Source: Chloroflexota bacterium (GTDB taxonomy: Bacteria; Chloroflexota; Anaerolineae; UBA4142). Taken from it: a stretch of DNA of 23,880 bases. Both the position numbers and the translations under genes were made by a program. The notes under the pieces were generated by a model. The model had not been told where the DNA came from. It searched no databases and was given only the letters and a program-made list of their open reading frames with translations. Positions within the stretch are counted from its first letter, which is position 1, and every line of letters starts with the position of its first letter. The stretch is from the NCBI GenBank assembly GCA_023380675.1, contig JAMCRS010000264.1:4387-28266 (forward strand), in the 5' to 3' direction. Positions 1 to 8,258 of this stretch are shown here, in pieces.

Positions 1-926
1 AAGGGCATCGGCGCCACCGGAACCACGCGCCGCGGGATTGGCCCGACGTTTGCGGACAAGGTGAGCTATAACGGCGTCCGTTGGAGCGACCTGGCCGACC
101 CGGACCTATTTTCCGACAAACTGCGAATGCAGGTCGACCTGAAGAACAAGGTAATCGCGGCGCTCGGAGCACCGACGCTCGACGCGGACAAAATACGCTC
201 CGAGTACCTGGAGTACTATCAGTCGCTCAAGGCCTTTATCACGGAGTTATTCCCGATCGTTCAAAGCGGGCTGCGCGCCAAGAAGCGATTTCTTCTGGAA
301 CAGGCCATGGGGACCTGCCTGGACACCGACTGGGGGACGTATCCCTTCGTGACCGCCTCCACGACGCTCGCGTCCGCCGCGACCGCCGGGCTCGGAATAT
401 CGCCTCGCGAGATCTCGCGCGTCGTGGGCGTGACCAAGGCGTACACCACGCGCGTGGGCAGCGGCCCCCTGCCCACTGAAATCGCGGACGAGGCGAGCCC
501 AGCCGCAGTCGCGCTCCGCGAGTTCGCGGCGACGATGCCCTTGGCGTCTTCGCCGGCCGCACCCGACGCGGCGGCTGGTTCGATGCCGAGCCAGTGCGCT
601 TCGCCGTACAGCTCAACGGCGCTCAAGAGCTTTTCCTTACCAAACTCGACGTTCTCGGCCAGTTCGACGAGATCCAGGTCTGTACCGCCTACGAATTGGA
701 CGGAAGGCGCGTCCACTATTACGATCTAAACGCGTACGAATTGGGCCGAGTCAAGCCGGTTTATAGAACTGTTCGCGGCTGGCGTACGGACATTAGCCGC
801 ATGCGCAAGTATACTGACTTGCCTTCACGAGCGCGGCAGTACGTCGAGATGGTGGAAAGGCTCGTCGGCGTGCGCGTGCGTTGGGTCTCCGTCGGGCCGG
901 AACGCGAGGCAACCATCCGCAAATGA
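1..926 (+). CDS. purA: Adenylosuccinate synthetase, 5' end outside window, frameshifted
   Basis: PurA joins IMP and aspartate, using GTP, to make adenylosuccinate in AMP synthesis. The reading frame is open from base 1, so roughly the first 120-130 residues lie upstream. Visible family motifs are RRGIGPTFADK (IMP-binding region), GTCLDTDWGTYPFVTAS, KAYTTRVGSGPLPTE and, after the break, RTRRGGWFDA and LTKLDVL. Residues up to about base 525 are in frame 1, and everything from about base 530 to the stop at 924-926 is in frame 3. Restoring one G in the ttcgcggcg tract (about 525-528) gives a continuous protein through GVFAGRTRRGGWFD. Because purA is normally needed for growth and similar single-base losses follow in the next gene, a sequence error is more likely than true decay. 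The usual EGAQGT motif reads EQAMGT here. The stop overlaps the next start as ATGA. Confidence 0.93.
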
Positions 927-1552
927 GCGCGACCGCGCCGCGAACCTTCGGCCCGCGCGCGTCCTTCGCGCTGAGACTCCCTGCGGACTTGTTCTTCCTG
1001 TGGATCATCTTCAATACGCACTCGGAAGGTGGGATAATGCCCGGCTCATCCTCTTGGAGGTAGGCACACCGGCGTGGTTGGCCCTGGCCAGCGTCGGCGG
1101 ATTGGTGCTCTACCGCAGCGACTTGTCCGACGTTCCGCTTTTCGTCGCGGCGTACGCGCTGGACTATTGGGGTGAATCGTGGGGGACGACGCACGGAGTT
1201 TGGACGTATTGGAATCACGCCACGCCCCCGACTATTTGCCGCCGCTGTGGGCCATCGGGCTGCTGACGGTCACTCATTTGCGAGCCCTGCTCTCAGACGT
1301 CGCCGGTAGGCTAGAAACCAACAGGCATTCGGCATCTACGCATGCGGAATGTTGTTGGGAGGAACGTACGAGTGGCTGGGCACGTCGATGCGCGAATGGA
1401 CGTACATCACCCACGAAGTCCCGCCGTTGTGGATCATTCCGCTTTGGGGACTGGCGTGCGTCGCGATGACCAATCTGTCCCAGATCTCAGTGGCGGCGCT
1501 GAGCGAGACCGTACGGCGGACCGTGCCCAGGCGAGCCGCGTCCGCCTCCTAG
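923..1552 (+). pseudogene. Multipass membrane protein with internal motif repeat, three frameshifts
   Basis: The ATG overlaps the purA stop (ATGA), so translation is probably coupled. Hydrophobic coding sequence runs through frames 2, 1, 3 and 2 in turn. The changes fall at about 1015-1045, at the CCCCC run 1225-1229, and at about 1307-1345. Each fits one missing base, and adding one C to the run turns ATPPTICR into ATPPDYLPPLW, matching the second repeat. The reconstructed protein of about 210 residues carries a duplicated signature. The first copy (about 1171-1260) has GTTHGVWTY, H, PPDYLPPLWA, and the second (about 1358-1449) has GTSMREWTY, H, PPLWIIPLWG. Each is followed by a hydrophobic stretch. 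I do not recognise a named family with certainty. It could be a real pseudogene, or an intact gene with deletion errors in the assembly, which I favour. Confidence 0.6.
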
Positions 1553-1567
1553 AATGGCCTAATATAG

Positions 1568-1606
1568 AACACGACCTTCCAAGCGATGCTTCTGGAAGGT
1601 CGTGTT
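1568..1606. terminator. Bidirectional intrinsic terminator
   Basis: A 14-bp perfect stem pairs 1568-1581 with 1593-1606 around an 11-nt loop. On the plus strand it runs into a T-rich tract (TTTTGTTATT), and on the minus strand it is followed by the complement of AATATAG. It sits between the converging membrane-protein gene (+) and the MFS gene (-), so it can end transcription from both sides. Confidence 0.85.
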
Positions 1607-1609
1607 TTG

Positions 1610-3106
1610 TTATTCGGCTGCCATTTGCTCCACGGCGGCGTTTGCCTGACGGTCCTCTCGCCCGCGGACCATCGACATGGCAGCAGCGAGAAGACCGAGA
1701 AAGATCGAGACGTAGAACGCACTGTGCATTCCGATGACGAAAGCCTGCATCGGCTCGGAACCGAGCGTGACGTTGTTCCCGACGAAGAGCTGCATCATCA
1801 CTTCACGCGGCAGACTGCCGGCGGCAACGGCGAGCGAAAGAGCAAAGCTCGTCACCATGCCCGCCTGACGAAGAGTCGCCAGAGTCGCGGACGCGATCCC
1901 CAAGCGCAATCTCGGAGCGGCGTTCATCGCCGCGCTCGTGTTCGGCGGATAGAACAGACCGCCGCCAAGACCCATCACGCCGAGCCCCGCGGCGATCTGC
2001 CAGTACGGGGTGCTGGGGACGAGCTGGGTGAAGCTATACAACGCCGCGCACTGTAACACCAGTCCGACGGTCGCCGGCACTCGCGCGCCGATGCGATCGG
2101 CGACAACGCCGGCGACCGGGGCGACGACCGAGGTAACGACTGGGAGCGGGATCAGCAGCAAAGCGGCCTTGAGCGCGTCGTAGCCAAGAACGCCCTGCAA
2201 GTAAAACACGATCAAAAAGTTGACGGCGAACAAGCCGAGCGCCTGGAGCATGGCCGAAATGACCGAAAAGTTGTAAACGCGATTCTTGAACAGCGAAAGG
2301 TCCAGCACCGGATTGGAGGCACGTGGTTCCCACCAGAGAAAGACTGCCATCAATACGACAAACACCCCAAAGAGTACCACAATTGGCGCGGAGGTCCAGG
2401 TCAGATCGATGCCCAGAGTGAGCGCGATCAACAGCGCAGTTAGGCTCAGGCTGAAGGTAAGCGCGCCCAGCAAATCAAATTTCTCTCCCGCCACGCGGCG
2501 CGACATTTCCTTCAACGAGTGATATCCCCAGGCCGCTCCAAAGATACCGATCGGCACATTGATGAAGAAGATCCACCGCCAATCGGCCAGCGTCAGGATC
2601 AATCCGCCCAAAACGGGACCAAGGACACCGCCGATCGAAAAGGTTACGGCGTTTATGCCGAGCGCGCGTCCGCGTTGGTTGGCTGGAAAGACTTCGGTGA
2701 TTATCGCGACGCTGTTGACCACCATCATCGCCGCGCCGCTTCCCTGTACGAGCCTGAATAGGATGAGCTGGCCGGCGCTGCCAGAGATTCCACAGAGCAG
2801 CGAGCCGACGGTGAAAACCACGAATCCGAGATTGTACATCCGTACTCGGCCGAGCATGTCCGCCACCCGTCCGAAGGTCAACAAGAAAACCGTGCTGACC
2901 AGGATATAACCCATAATCACCCAGATCATTTCGATCAGGTCGGCGTGCAGCTTGACCATCATGTCCGGCAGGCCCAGAATTACGATCGTGCTGTCGATCG
3001 CCGCCATCAGCGCTCCGATCGTCGTTACGCTGAGCACGATCCACTTGTACTCGACGCGCGCCAGCAATCCGCCAGGCGCGTCAGGTGTCGATTTTGCTTG
3101 ATTCAC
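1610..3106 (-). CDS. DHA2-family MFS drug efflux transporter
   Basis: This 498-residue protein has the length and hydrophobicity of a 14-helix EmrB/QacA-type drug:proton antiporter of the inner membrane. Visible motifs are IDSTIVILGLP in helix 1, the motif-A-like loop GRVADMLGRVRMYN between helices 2 and 3, the antiporter motif C region GGVLGPVLGGL in helix 5, and DWRWIFFINVPIG after it. The start is GTG at 3106, with AGGACGG about 6 nt upstream. It is the last gene of the MarR-led operon, 41 bp after the ABC permease, and ends at the bidirectional terminator. The substrate cannot be read from the sequence. The context says it exports a toxic small molecule, probably one sensed by the MarR protein. 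Confidence 0.92.
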   Translation of the reverse strand: MNQAKSTPDAPGGLLARVEYKWIVLSVTTIGALMAAIDSTIVILGLPDMMVKLHADLIEMIWVIMGYILVSTVFLLTFGRVADMLGRVRMYNLGFVVFTVGSLLCGISGSAGQLILFRLVQGSGAAMMVVNSVAIITEVFPANQRGRALGINAVTFSIGGVLGPVLGGLILTLADWRWIFFINVPIGIFGAAWGYHSLKEMSRRVAGEKFDLLGALTFSLSLTALLIALTLGIDLTWTSAPIVVLFGVFVVLMAVFLWWEPRASNPVLDLSLFKNRVYNFSVISAMLQALGLFAVNFLIVFYLQGVLGYDALKAALLLIPLPVVTSVVAPVAGVVADRIGARVPATVGLVLQCAALYSFTQLVPSTPYWQIAAGLGVMGLGGGLFYPPNTSAAMNAAPRLRLGIASATLATLRQAGMVTSFALSLAVAAGSLPREVMMQLFVGNNVTLGSEPMQAFVIGMHSAFYVSIFLGLLAAAMSMVRGREDRQANAAVEQMAAE

Positions 3107-3147
3107 AGTTCCGTCCTAGATTAGAGTATCGTCATGCCTTTGGGCCA

Positions 3148-3981
3148 TCAAATGACGACCCGGGGATATACACGCGCGCCGAGAACGGTGACGATCGCGG
3201 TCGCGACAATGAGGACCGCGAAATCGGTCCCGATCCCAAAGGTGCTTGTACCATTTACGAGCATCAGCCCTCGCAGCGCGTCGACCTCATAGCTCAACGG
3301 GTTGACGTGCGCCACCGCTTGCAGCCAGACCGGCATAATGGCCGTCGGGTAAATGGCGTTCGAGGCAAAAAACAGCGGCATGGTCAAGACCTGGCCGATG
3401 CCCATGAAGCGCTCACGCGTTTTCAGAAATGACGCCAGGATGAGCGACAGCGTCGAAAAGAACGCGGCGCCCAAGATCACGGCCAAGAGCACGCCAACCA
3501 TGTCAAAGGGGTTCCACCGAATATTCACTCCCATGACGAGCGCCAAAAGGAAAATGATGAGCGCCTGCGATAGTCCCCGAACCCCGGCGGACAGTGCCTT
3601 GCCCAGCACGAGCGCGATCCGCGGCGTCGGACTGACTAGAAACTTGTGCAAGATTCCCAGGTCTCGCTCCCAAATCACGGCGATGCCGTAAAAGATCGCC
3701 ACAAAAAGCACGGACTGCGCCAAGATTCCGGGCGTCATGAAATCGAGATAGCTCAGATTGCCGGTTGGTATCGCCCGAATCTGAGAAAACACCTGGCCGA
3801 AGATCACCAGCCACAGGGTGGGTTGGACCGCACGGGTAAACAGCTCGAACGGGTCGTGCGACAGCTTGCGAATCTCGATCTCGGTGATCGCCGCCGTCTT
3901 TTCTATGAACCTTAGCGTTTCGTCGACGACGCTGTGGGTCAACTGCACGCTCGCGCCGAGCGTTTCTTGTCGAACTGCCAT
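3148..3981 (-). CDS. ABC-2 type permease, DrrB-like
   Basis: A 277-residue inner-membrane permease of the ABC-2 type. A cytoplasmic N-terminal segment (about 1-50, ending near EIRKLSHDPFELF) is followed by about six hydrophobic segments. The PTLWLVIFGQVF stretch, the coupling-type region RDLGILHKFLVSPTPR and the late VNPLSYEVDALRGLM segment are typical of daunorubicin-resistance-like and NodJ-like permeases. The ATG at 3981 is preceded by a good ribosome binding site (GGAAGGAG). The gene starts 18 bp after the ATPase stop at 4000 and should form the exporter with it, two copies of each per transporter in this family. The substrate is unknown. The linked MFS pump and MarR regulator point to drug or toxin efflux. 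Confidence 0.9.
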   Translation of the reverse strand: MAVRQETLGASVQLTHSVVDETLRFIEKTAAITEIEIRKLSHDPFELFTRAVQPTLWLVIFGQVFSQIRAIPTGNLSYLDFMTPGILAQSVLFVAIFYGIAVIWERDLGILHKFLVSPTPRIALVLGKALSAGVRGLSQALIIFLLALVMGVNIRWNPFDMVGVLLAVILGAAFFSTLSLILASFLKTRERFMGIGQVLTMPLFFASNAIYPTAIMPVWLQAVAHVNPLSYEVDALRGLMLVNGTSTFGIGTDFAVLIVATAIVTVLGARVYPRVVI

Positions 3982-3999
3982 GGATATGCTCCTTCCCTG

Positions 4000-4791
4000 C
4001 TAACCCAACCGCTGCGCGGTGCGTCGAACCCGCTGCGTTTCGCGCCAATTTCCGCCGATGTCCAAGTTCTCGCCGGTATAGTGCACGAACACATCGTCGA
4101 GGGTTGCGTCCGGTTCGCCGAGACTCGCCTTGAGCTCCGCGGGGGTGCCGATCACGGCCACCTTACCGAGATTCATTACCGCAACGCGATTGCACAGCCG
4201 GTCGGCCTCTTCCATATAGTGCGTCGTGACAAAGATGGTCGTTCCGTAGTCATGCCGCAGCCGGTCGATCCGCTCCCAAACGACCTGCCGCGCAACCGGG
4301 TCGAGGCCCACCGTCGGCTCGTCCAGGAACAATACGTGCGGGTGGTGGACAAAGGCCTGCGCGATTTCCAGCCGGCGAATCATTCCGCCAGAGTAGTTCC
4401 GGACCATGCTTTTCGCCGACTCTTTGAGTCCCATGTACTCGAGGGCCTCGTCGACACGCTGGTTGCGTTCGGCTCGAGGCACGTCGTATAGTTTCGCAAA
4501 GACCATCAAGTTTTCATAGCCGGTCAGCGTTCCGTCCGCCGATAGGATTTGCGGAACATAACCGATCTCGCGCCGGACGTCGCCGGCATTCCGCACCACG
4601 TCCAGGCCGGCCACCGTCGCACGGCCGGACGTCGGCTCGAGCAGCGTGATGAGCATCTTGATCGTCGTCGTCTTGCCCGCACCATTCGGGCCGAGAAGAC
4701 CGAATACCTCTCCGGCCGGCACATCGATCGTCAGATCGTCCACGGCGGTGAACGACCCGAATTTTTTCGTCAAATGTTCTACATCAATCAT
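4000..4791 (-). CDS. ABC exporter ATPase, DrrA-like
   Basis: A complete 263-residue nucleotide-binding subunit. It has Walker A GPNGAGKTT (residues 34-42), Q-loop Gln81, signature YSGGM (133-137), Walker B VLFLDEP (153-159) and the switch histidine in TTHYMEEAD. The C-terminal TLDDVFVHYTG segment is characteristic of the DrrA subfamily that pairs with ABC-2 permeases. It powers export through the permease encoded directly downstream. Its ATG at 4791 overlaps the MarR gene stop by 4 bp (ATGA), indicating coupled translation and shared control. Nothing is truncated. Confidence 0.94.
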   Translation of the reverse strand: MIDVEHLTKKFGSFTAVDDLTIDVPAGEVFGLLGPNGAGKTTTIKMLITLLEPTSGRATVAGLDVVRNAGDVRREIGYVPQILSADGTLTGYENLMVFAKLYDVPRAERNQRVDEALEYMGLKESAKSMVRNYSGGMIRRLEIAQAFVHHPHVLFLDEPTVGLDPVARQVVWERIDRLRHDYGTTIFVTTHYMEEADRLCNRVAVMNLGKVAVIGTPAELKASLGEPDATLDDVFVHYTGENLDIGGNWRETQRVRRTAQRLG

Positions 4792-5267
4792 AGTGTCTTT
4801 CGCTTGGCCCGCCGGGCAACCGCGCCGTGCTCAGCCAGGTCCGGTTCCGCAAACGCATTCGCAAGAACCTGCAACCCCGACTCGACAAGCCGCCGATCGG
4901 CCGCCGAAAGTGGCTCGATCCGCTCAGCGATCTTGCGACGGGTATAGGAGTGGGTCCGATCGTAGAATCGGCGACCGGCGGTGGTCAGTCGCAGCTTGAC
5001 GTACCGTCGATCGGCGCGCTCGACGGTCCGCTCGACGTACCCGCGGTCCACGAGGCCGCTCACCATCTTGGACATGGTGGCGAGAGAGACGTGCTGTCTC
5101 TCAGCGAGATCGCTCAGGCAATGGTCTCGACGATTCAAATGGCGCAGCACTCTGAACTGCGGCATGGTCGTCTCCGGTCCGACGCATTCGGCAATTCCGC
5201 TGCGCATCGAGCGCATGACGAGCGGCGTCGTCTCGAGTATCAAATCGGCACACGTCTCGCGGCTCAA
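4788..5267 (-). CDS. MarR-family transcriptional regulator
   Basis: A 159-residue winged-helix regulator. The central segment has the MarR arrangement: QFRVLRHLNRR, DLAERQHVSLATMSKMVSGLVDRGYVER (recognition helix and wing, about 55-85), then the wing sequence ADRRYVKLRLTTAGR. Flanking helices would form the dimer interface. The start is assigned to TTG 5267. An in-frame stop lies seven codons upstream, and only CTG is available between them. No strong ribosome binding site is seen. It heads the four-gene efflux operon, which suggests an autoregulated, ligand-released repressor of its own promoter. That role is inferred from the family, the gene order and the candidate operator at 5286-5306. 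Confidence 0.93.
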   Translation of the reverse strand: MSRETCADLILETTPLVMRSMRSGIAECVGPETTMPQFRVLRHLNRRDHCLSDLAERQHVSLATMSKMVSGLVDRGYVERTVERADRRYVKLRLTTAGRRFYDRTHSYTRRKIAERIEPLSAADRRLVESGLQVLANAFAEPDLAEHGAVARRAKRKTL

Positions 5268-5285
5268 TTTGCCTGCGCTTTCCAG

Positions 5286-5306
5286 CTAAATAATTAGTCA
5301 AGCTAA
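5286..5306 (-). promoter_or_regulatory. Candidate MarR operator, alternating TTAG/CTAA half-sites
   Basis: On the plus strand, CTAAATAATTAG (5286-5297) and TTAGTCAAGCTAA (5294-5306) are two short inverted repeats sharing the central TTAG. They lie about 10-30 nt downstream of the predicted transcription start, where a bound dimer would block elongation or initiation. AT-rich inverted half-sites at their own promoter are usual for MarR proteins; binding here is inferred. Confidence 0.5.
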
Positions 5307-5321
5307 CTGTTTGATGAGCCA

Positions 5322-5350
5322 ATTATATCCCGCTGCACCCGCCTTGTCAA
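5322..5350 (-). promoter_or_regulatory. Perfect consensus sigma-70 promoter of the efflux operon
   Basis: Read on the minus strand, TTGACA (5350-5345), a 17-bp spacer and TATAAT (5327-5322) match the housekeeping sigma-70 consensus at all twelve positions with ideal spacing. Transcription would start near 5315 and run into marR. A promoter this strong needs repression, which fits the MarR gene and the half-sites immediately downstream. Confidence 0.88.
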
Positions 5351-5454
5351 GTGAGAAAACGCTCATGCGGGCCGGACCGACGAAATGGGATGCTGGGCTA
5401 AAACGGCTCGAGGAAGAGAGCGAGGGACGTGGAGGCCCACACAAGGGGTGCGGG

Positions 5455-6555
5455 CTAGTCTCCAAAGAGAACGCGCAGCGTCTTGAAGCCGAGGCGATAA
5501 AACCAGCGGCGCCGGTTCCCATAGACGAGGTGGGCAACCGCACGCTTGAATTGCAAACGGCGGCCTAACGCGCTCCACGCGACGCGCCGGCCATAGTCCG
5601 TAAACGAATAATCGCCAGTCGCGAGCGCACGAACCGCGCTGTCGGCGGCCAGCATTCCAAACTCGAGAGCGTGCGAAATCCCTTCGCCCAGGAGCGGCTC
5701 GGTGCCCGCCGCATCGCCGGCGAGAAGGACCCGGGGAGCGGAATGGCGAGCCGCGGCATCAAACCATCGCTCGGGATGTCCGCGCAAGTAGCTTTGCGCC
5801 AACTCCACGTGCCGGGCCTCGAGCGCTTGCTGAAAGACCGGCAGGAGGCGTGCGGGCGGACGCGCCGGCCGCACTCGGGAATCGAATATGCCCCGATTCA
5901 TCGTAGGAACACCCTGCTTGAACGAAGGAAAGTCCCAGTAGTAACCCTGAACGCCCTGGACGATCGGCGTGAAATCGAAGACGGCCATGTGGTCCACGAA
6001 CTCGATCGCGCGCGACGGATCCGTCGGCGTCAGGATTTCCATCAACCGGGAGATGCGGTCCCAGCGGACCAGACCGAGCCGCTGCCGCACGACACTGTTG
6101 GCTCCATCGGCTCCGATGACGACCTTGGCGCGATACACCGCGTCCGACGTTCCCACCGTCACACCGGCGCCGTCCGTTGTGATCTCCTTCAATTTCTCCC
6201 CTTCGTGCACCTCTACGCCCCGCTGCCGTGCCTCGCGAACGAGCGCCGCGTCGAACTCCTCGCGACGAACGACCCGAAAGACATTGCGGACTCGCAGGGT
6301 TGCCTGGATATCCTCGAACCGGAGCCGCACGACGTGAATTGGGAATGAAGCGACGTCGGGGTGGACGCCAAGGCGCCCGAGGAGCGCGTCGGCGTGTGTG
6401 GTCAATCCGCCGCCGCAGAGCTTGGGGCGCGGGAAGACGGCCCGATCGATGACGAGGACACGCCGCGCCAGACCGGGATCTCTGTTCGAAAGGCGAATCG
6501 CCGCCGCGGAGCCGGCCGGCCCGGCTCCGACGATGATCACGTCTCGCTCATTCAC
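5455..6555 (-). CDS. Geranylgeranyl reductase family FAD-dependent oxidoreductase
   Basis: A 366-residue flavoprotein. The N-terminal FAD-binding Rossmann motif is VGAGPAGSAAA (residues 9-19). The family motif FPRPKLCGGGLT follows at about 40-51, and the second FAD contact GDAAGTEPLLGEGISHALEFG lies in the last third. This matches the family of prenyl reductases (ChlP, archaeal GGR) and related menaquinone or lipid side-chain saturases. These enzymes hydrogenate isoprenoid double bonds, but the subfamily cannot be fixed from sequence alone. The start is GTG 6555. The gene lies 55 bp downstream of the EamA transporter on the same strand and may share its transcript. The C-terminal tail is basic and aromatic (RRRWFYRLGFKTLR), possibly for membrane contact. 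Confidence 0.85.
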   Translation of the reverse strand: MNERDVIIVGAGPAGSAAAIRLSNRDPGLARRVLVIDRAVFPRPKLCGGGLTTHADALLGRLGVHPDVASFPIHVVRLRFEDIQATLRVRNVFRVVRREEFDAALVREARQRGVEVHEGEKLKEITTDGAGVTVGTSDAVYRAKVVIGADGANSVVRQRLGLVRWDRISRLMEILTPTDPSRAIEFVDHMAVFDFTPIVQGVQGYYWDFPSFKQGVPTMNRGIFDSRVRPARPPARLLPVFQQALEARHVELAQSYLRGHPERWFDAAARHSAPRVLLAGDAAGTEPLLGEGISHALEFGMLAADSAVRALATGDYSFTDYGRRVAWSALGRRLQFKRAVAHLVYGNRRRWFYRLGFKTLRVLFGD

Positions 6556-6610
6556 GATGTGGGCAACCTATGAGACACGGCTAATCCCTGGCGCAGGGCG
6601 CGGTACTGGA

Positions 6611-7519
6611 CTAGTCGCCCTCGACCGGCGCCGCGACGGCCGCGCTTTGCACCTGACCGCTCCTTCGATTCACCAGCCCGACACCCGAAATAATAAGGAG
6701 CAGCCCAATAATTGCTTCCGCCTCTACCGGTTCGCTCAGCAGCAGAGCTCCCCACAGCACACCCGTGATCGGAATCAAATACGTTACCAGTGCCGTGCGC
6801 GTGGCGCCGGTGTGCTCGATTAGCCAATAATATAGAATATAGGCGAACGAAGTGCCGAGAAGAGCGAGTATGACAAGGGAACCGATTGCAGTCAGGGATG
6901 GCCTGAGCGACCACGGCTGATCGAATAGCAAGCTCAGTGGAATCATCATGAGCGCCGCGGAAGCCAATTGGCCCGTGGCCGCGACCGCGTGCGAGACACC
7001 GCGCAGTTGACGACGCGCTATCAGAGTGGCAATCGCATAACTTGCGGCCGCGATAATGATCGCCAGCTCGCCCCAGAATTCAATCTGGACGCCTTGCCGC
7101 AATTCTGGCGCAAATAGGATGATAACCCCCAAAAAGCCTACGGCAATACCGGCGAGCTTTGACGGCGTCAGGCGTTCGTCGTGCGTCCAAAAGTGCGCCA
7201 GGATCACAGTAAAGAGCGGCATCGCTGCCGTTAGGATCGCGGCAAGTCCGCTCGAAATGTGGGTTTCGCCCCACGTTATCGCCGTGTATGGAATGGCGCC
7301 GTTAAACAGTCCCATGGCCGCGAGTGAGAGCCATAACTCACGCGACCCGTGAACGCGTTCCTTCCGAAGGACGATGACAAGGACCAAAGCGACCGCCGCG
7401 ATCAAGGTCCGCCCGGCCACGAACGTGAAGGCGGGAATTTCCGCACCGCCGATTTTGATAAACAGGTACGACGCACCCCAAATCGCACCGAGAAGCGACA
7501 AGATCGTCCACGCAAACAT
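6611..7519 (-). CDS. EamA/DMT-superfamily transporter
   Basis: A 302-residue protein with about ten hydrophobic helices in two homologous halves, the EamA (RhaT/YdcZ-like) architecture. Typical features are the helix-1 motif LLGAIWGASYLFIKIG, RTLIAAVAL in helix 2, and the second-half TSFAYILYYWLIEHTGATRTAL followed by YLIPITGVLWGALLLSEP. Members export amino acids, nucleosides or other metabolites from the cytoplasm; the substrate here is unknown. The ATG at 7519 has a GGGGGC tract nearby rather than a strong ribosome binding site. It is 94 bp from the alkyltransferase gene upstream and precedes the reductase gene by 55 bp. Nothing appears broken. Confidence 0.9.
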   Translation of the reverse strand: MFAWTILSLLGAIWGASYLFIKIGGAEIPAFTFVAGRTLIAAVALVLVIVLRKERVHGSRELWLSLAAMGLFNGAIPYTAITWGETHISSGLAAILTAAMPLFTVILAHFWTHDERLTPSKLAGIAVGFLGVIILFAPELRQGVQIEFWGELAIIIAAASYAIATLIARRQLRGVSHAVAATGQLASAALMMIPLSLLFDQPWSLRPSLTAIGSLVILALLGTSFAYILYYWLIEHTGATRTALVTYLIPITGVLWGALLLSEPVEAEAIIGLLLIISGVGLVNRRSGQVQSAAVAAPVEGD

Positions 7520-7613
7520 GATGCCCCCAAGAATCTTGCGACAAAAGGTACCTGGATCTTACCTAACCAACCCGCGGTCGGACGCGGACTCACTTCCGGC
7601 CGATGATACCATT

Positions 7614-8258
7614 CTATTGAAGCATTGCTCCTTCGAGCTTGAGCAACATCGCCTTCATCGGCAGGCCGCCGCCGTAACCGTGCAAGCCACCGTCGCTGCC
7701 GATCACGCGGTGACACGGCAAGATGATGGGGATCGGGTTCGTCGCTAACGCTCGTCCAACCGCGCGTGAGGCGCGCGGCCGGCCAATCTGATGCGCGACC
7801 CACGCATACGAACGGGTCTGGCCAAACGGAATTGTGCTGGTGACTTGAAGCACCGCGCGCTGAAACGGCTTGATGGAGGACCAATCCAGCGGCACATCAA
7901 ACGTGCGCTGCTGGCCGGAAGCGTACTGCGTCAGCTCCTGGACCATCTGCGCCGGCGCGTTCGCCGCCTCAATTCCCTTTGGGAAATCTCGCCGCAGGTC
8001 TCGCTTGGCGTCCGCTTGCGATTTGCGCGGCAGTACGAGGGACACCAAGCCCCGAGCGGACCAGGCAAGGCCGATCCAGCCAATGCTCGTTTCGACGACC
8101 GAAAGATTGATTTGCACGAATTCCCCCAACAATTTCTCACGAATCTCCGCCCGTCGACGCGAGGCAGGAATCTTCTCCCGCCGGCGCATCGTTTCGAGGG
8201 TGCGCGTCAGCTCGACCTGAGGATCATCACGCGTTCCCATTGTGTGACCGGCCATCAT
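7614..8258 (-). CDS. ogt: Methylated-DNA--protein-cysteine methyltransferase with N-terminal extension
   Basis: This suicide DNA-repair enzyme transfers alkyl groups from O6-alkylguanine (and O4-alkylthymine) to its own cysteine. The active site is PCHRVIGSDG, with acceptor Cys182, followed by GYGGGLPMKAMLLKLEG. The helix-turn-helix region FQRAVLQVTSTIPFGQTRSYAWVA and the finger residues GRPRASRAVGRALATNPIPI are also present. At 214 residues it is longer than usual (about 160-180). The extra part is a basic, probably helical N-terminus of about 47 residues (TLETMRRREKIPASRRRAEI) that resembles the start of proteins often encoded after ECF sigma genes. The ATG at 8258 overlaps the sigma-factor stop (ATGA), so the two are coupled. 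This suggests that the sigma factor governs an alkylation response. Confidence 0.93.
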   Translation of the reverse strand: MMAGHTMGTRDDPQVELTRTLETMRRREKIPASRRRAEIREKLLGEFVQINLSVVETSIGWIGLAWSARGLVSLVLPRKSQADAKRDLRRDFPKGIEAANAPAQMVQELTQYASGQQRTFDVPLDWSSIKPFQRAVLQVTSTIPFGQTRSYAWVAHQIGRPRASRAVGRALATNPIPIILPCHRVIGSDGGLHGYGGGLPMKAMLLKLEGAMLQ

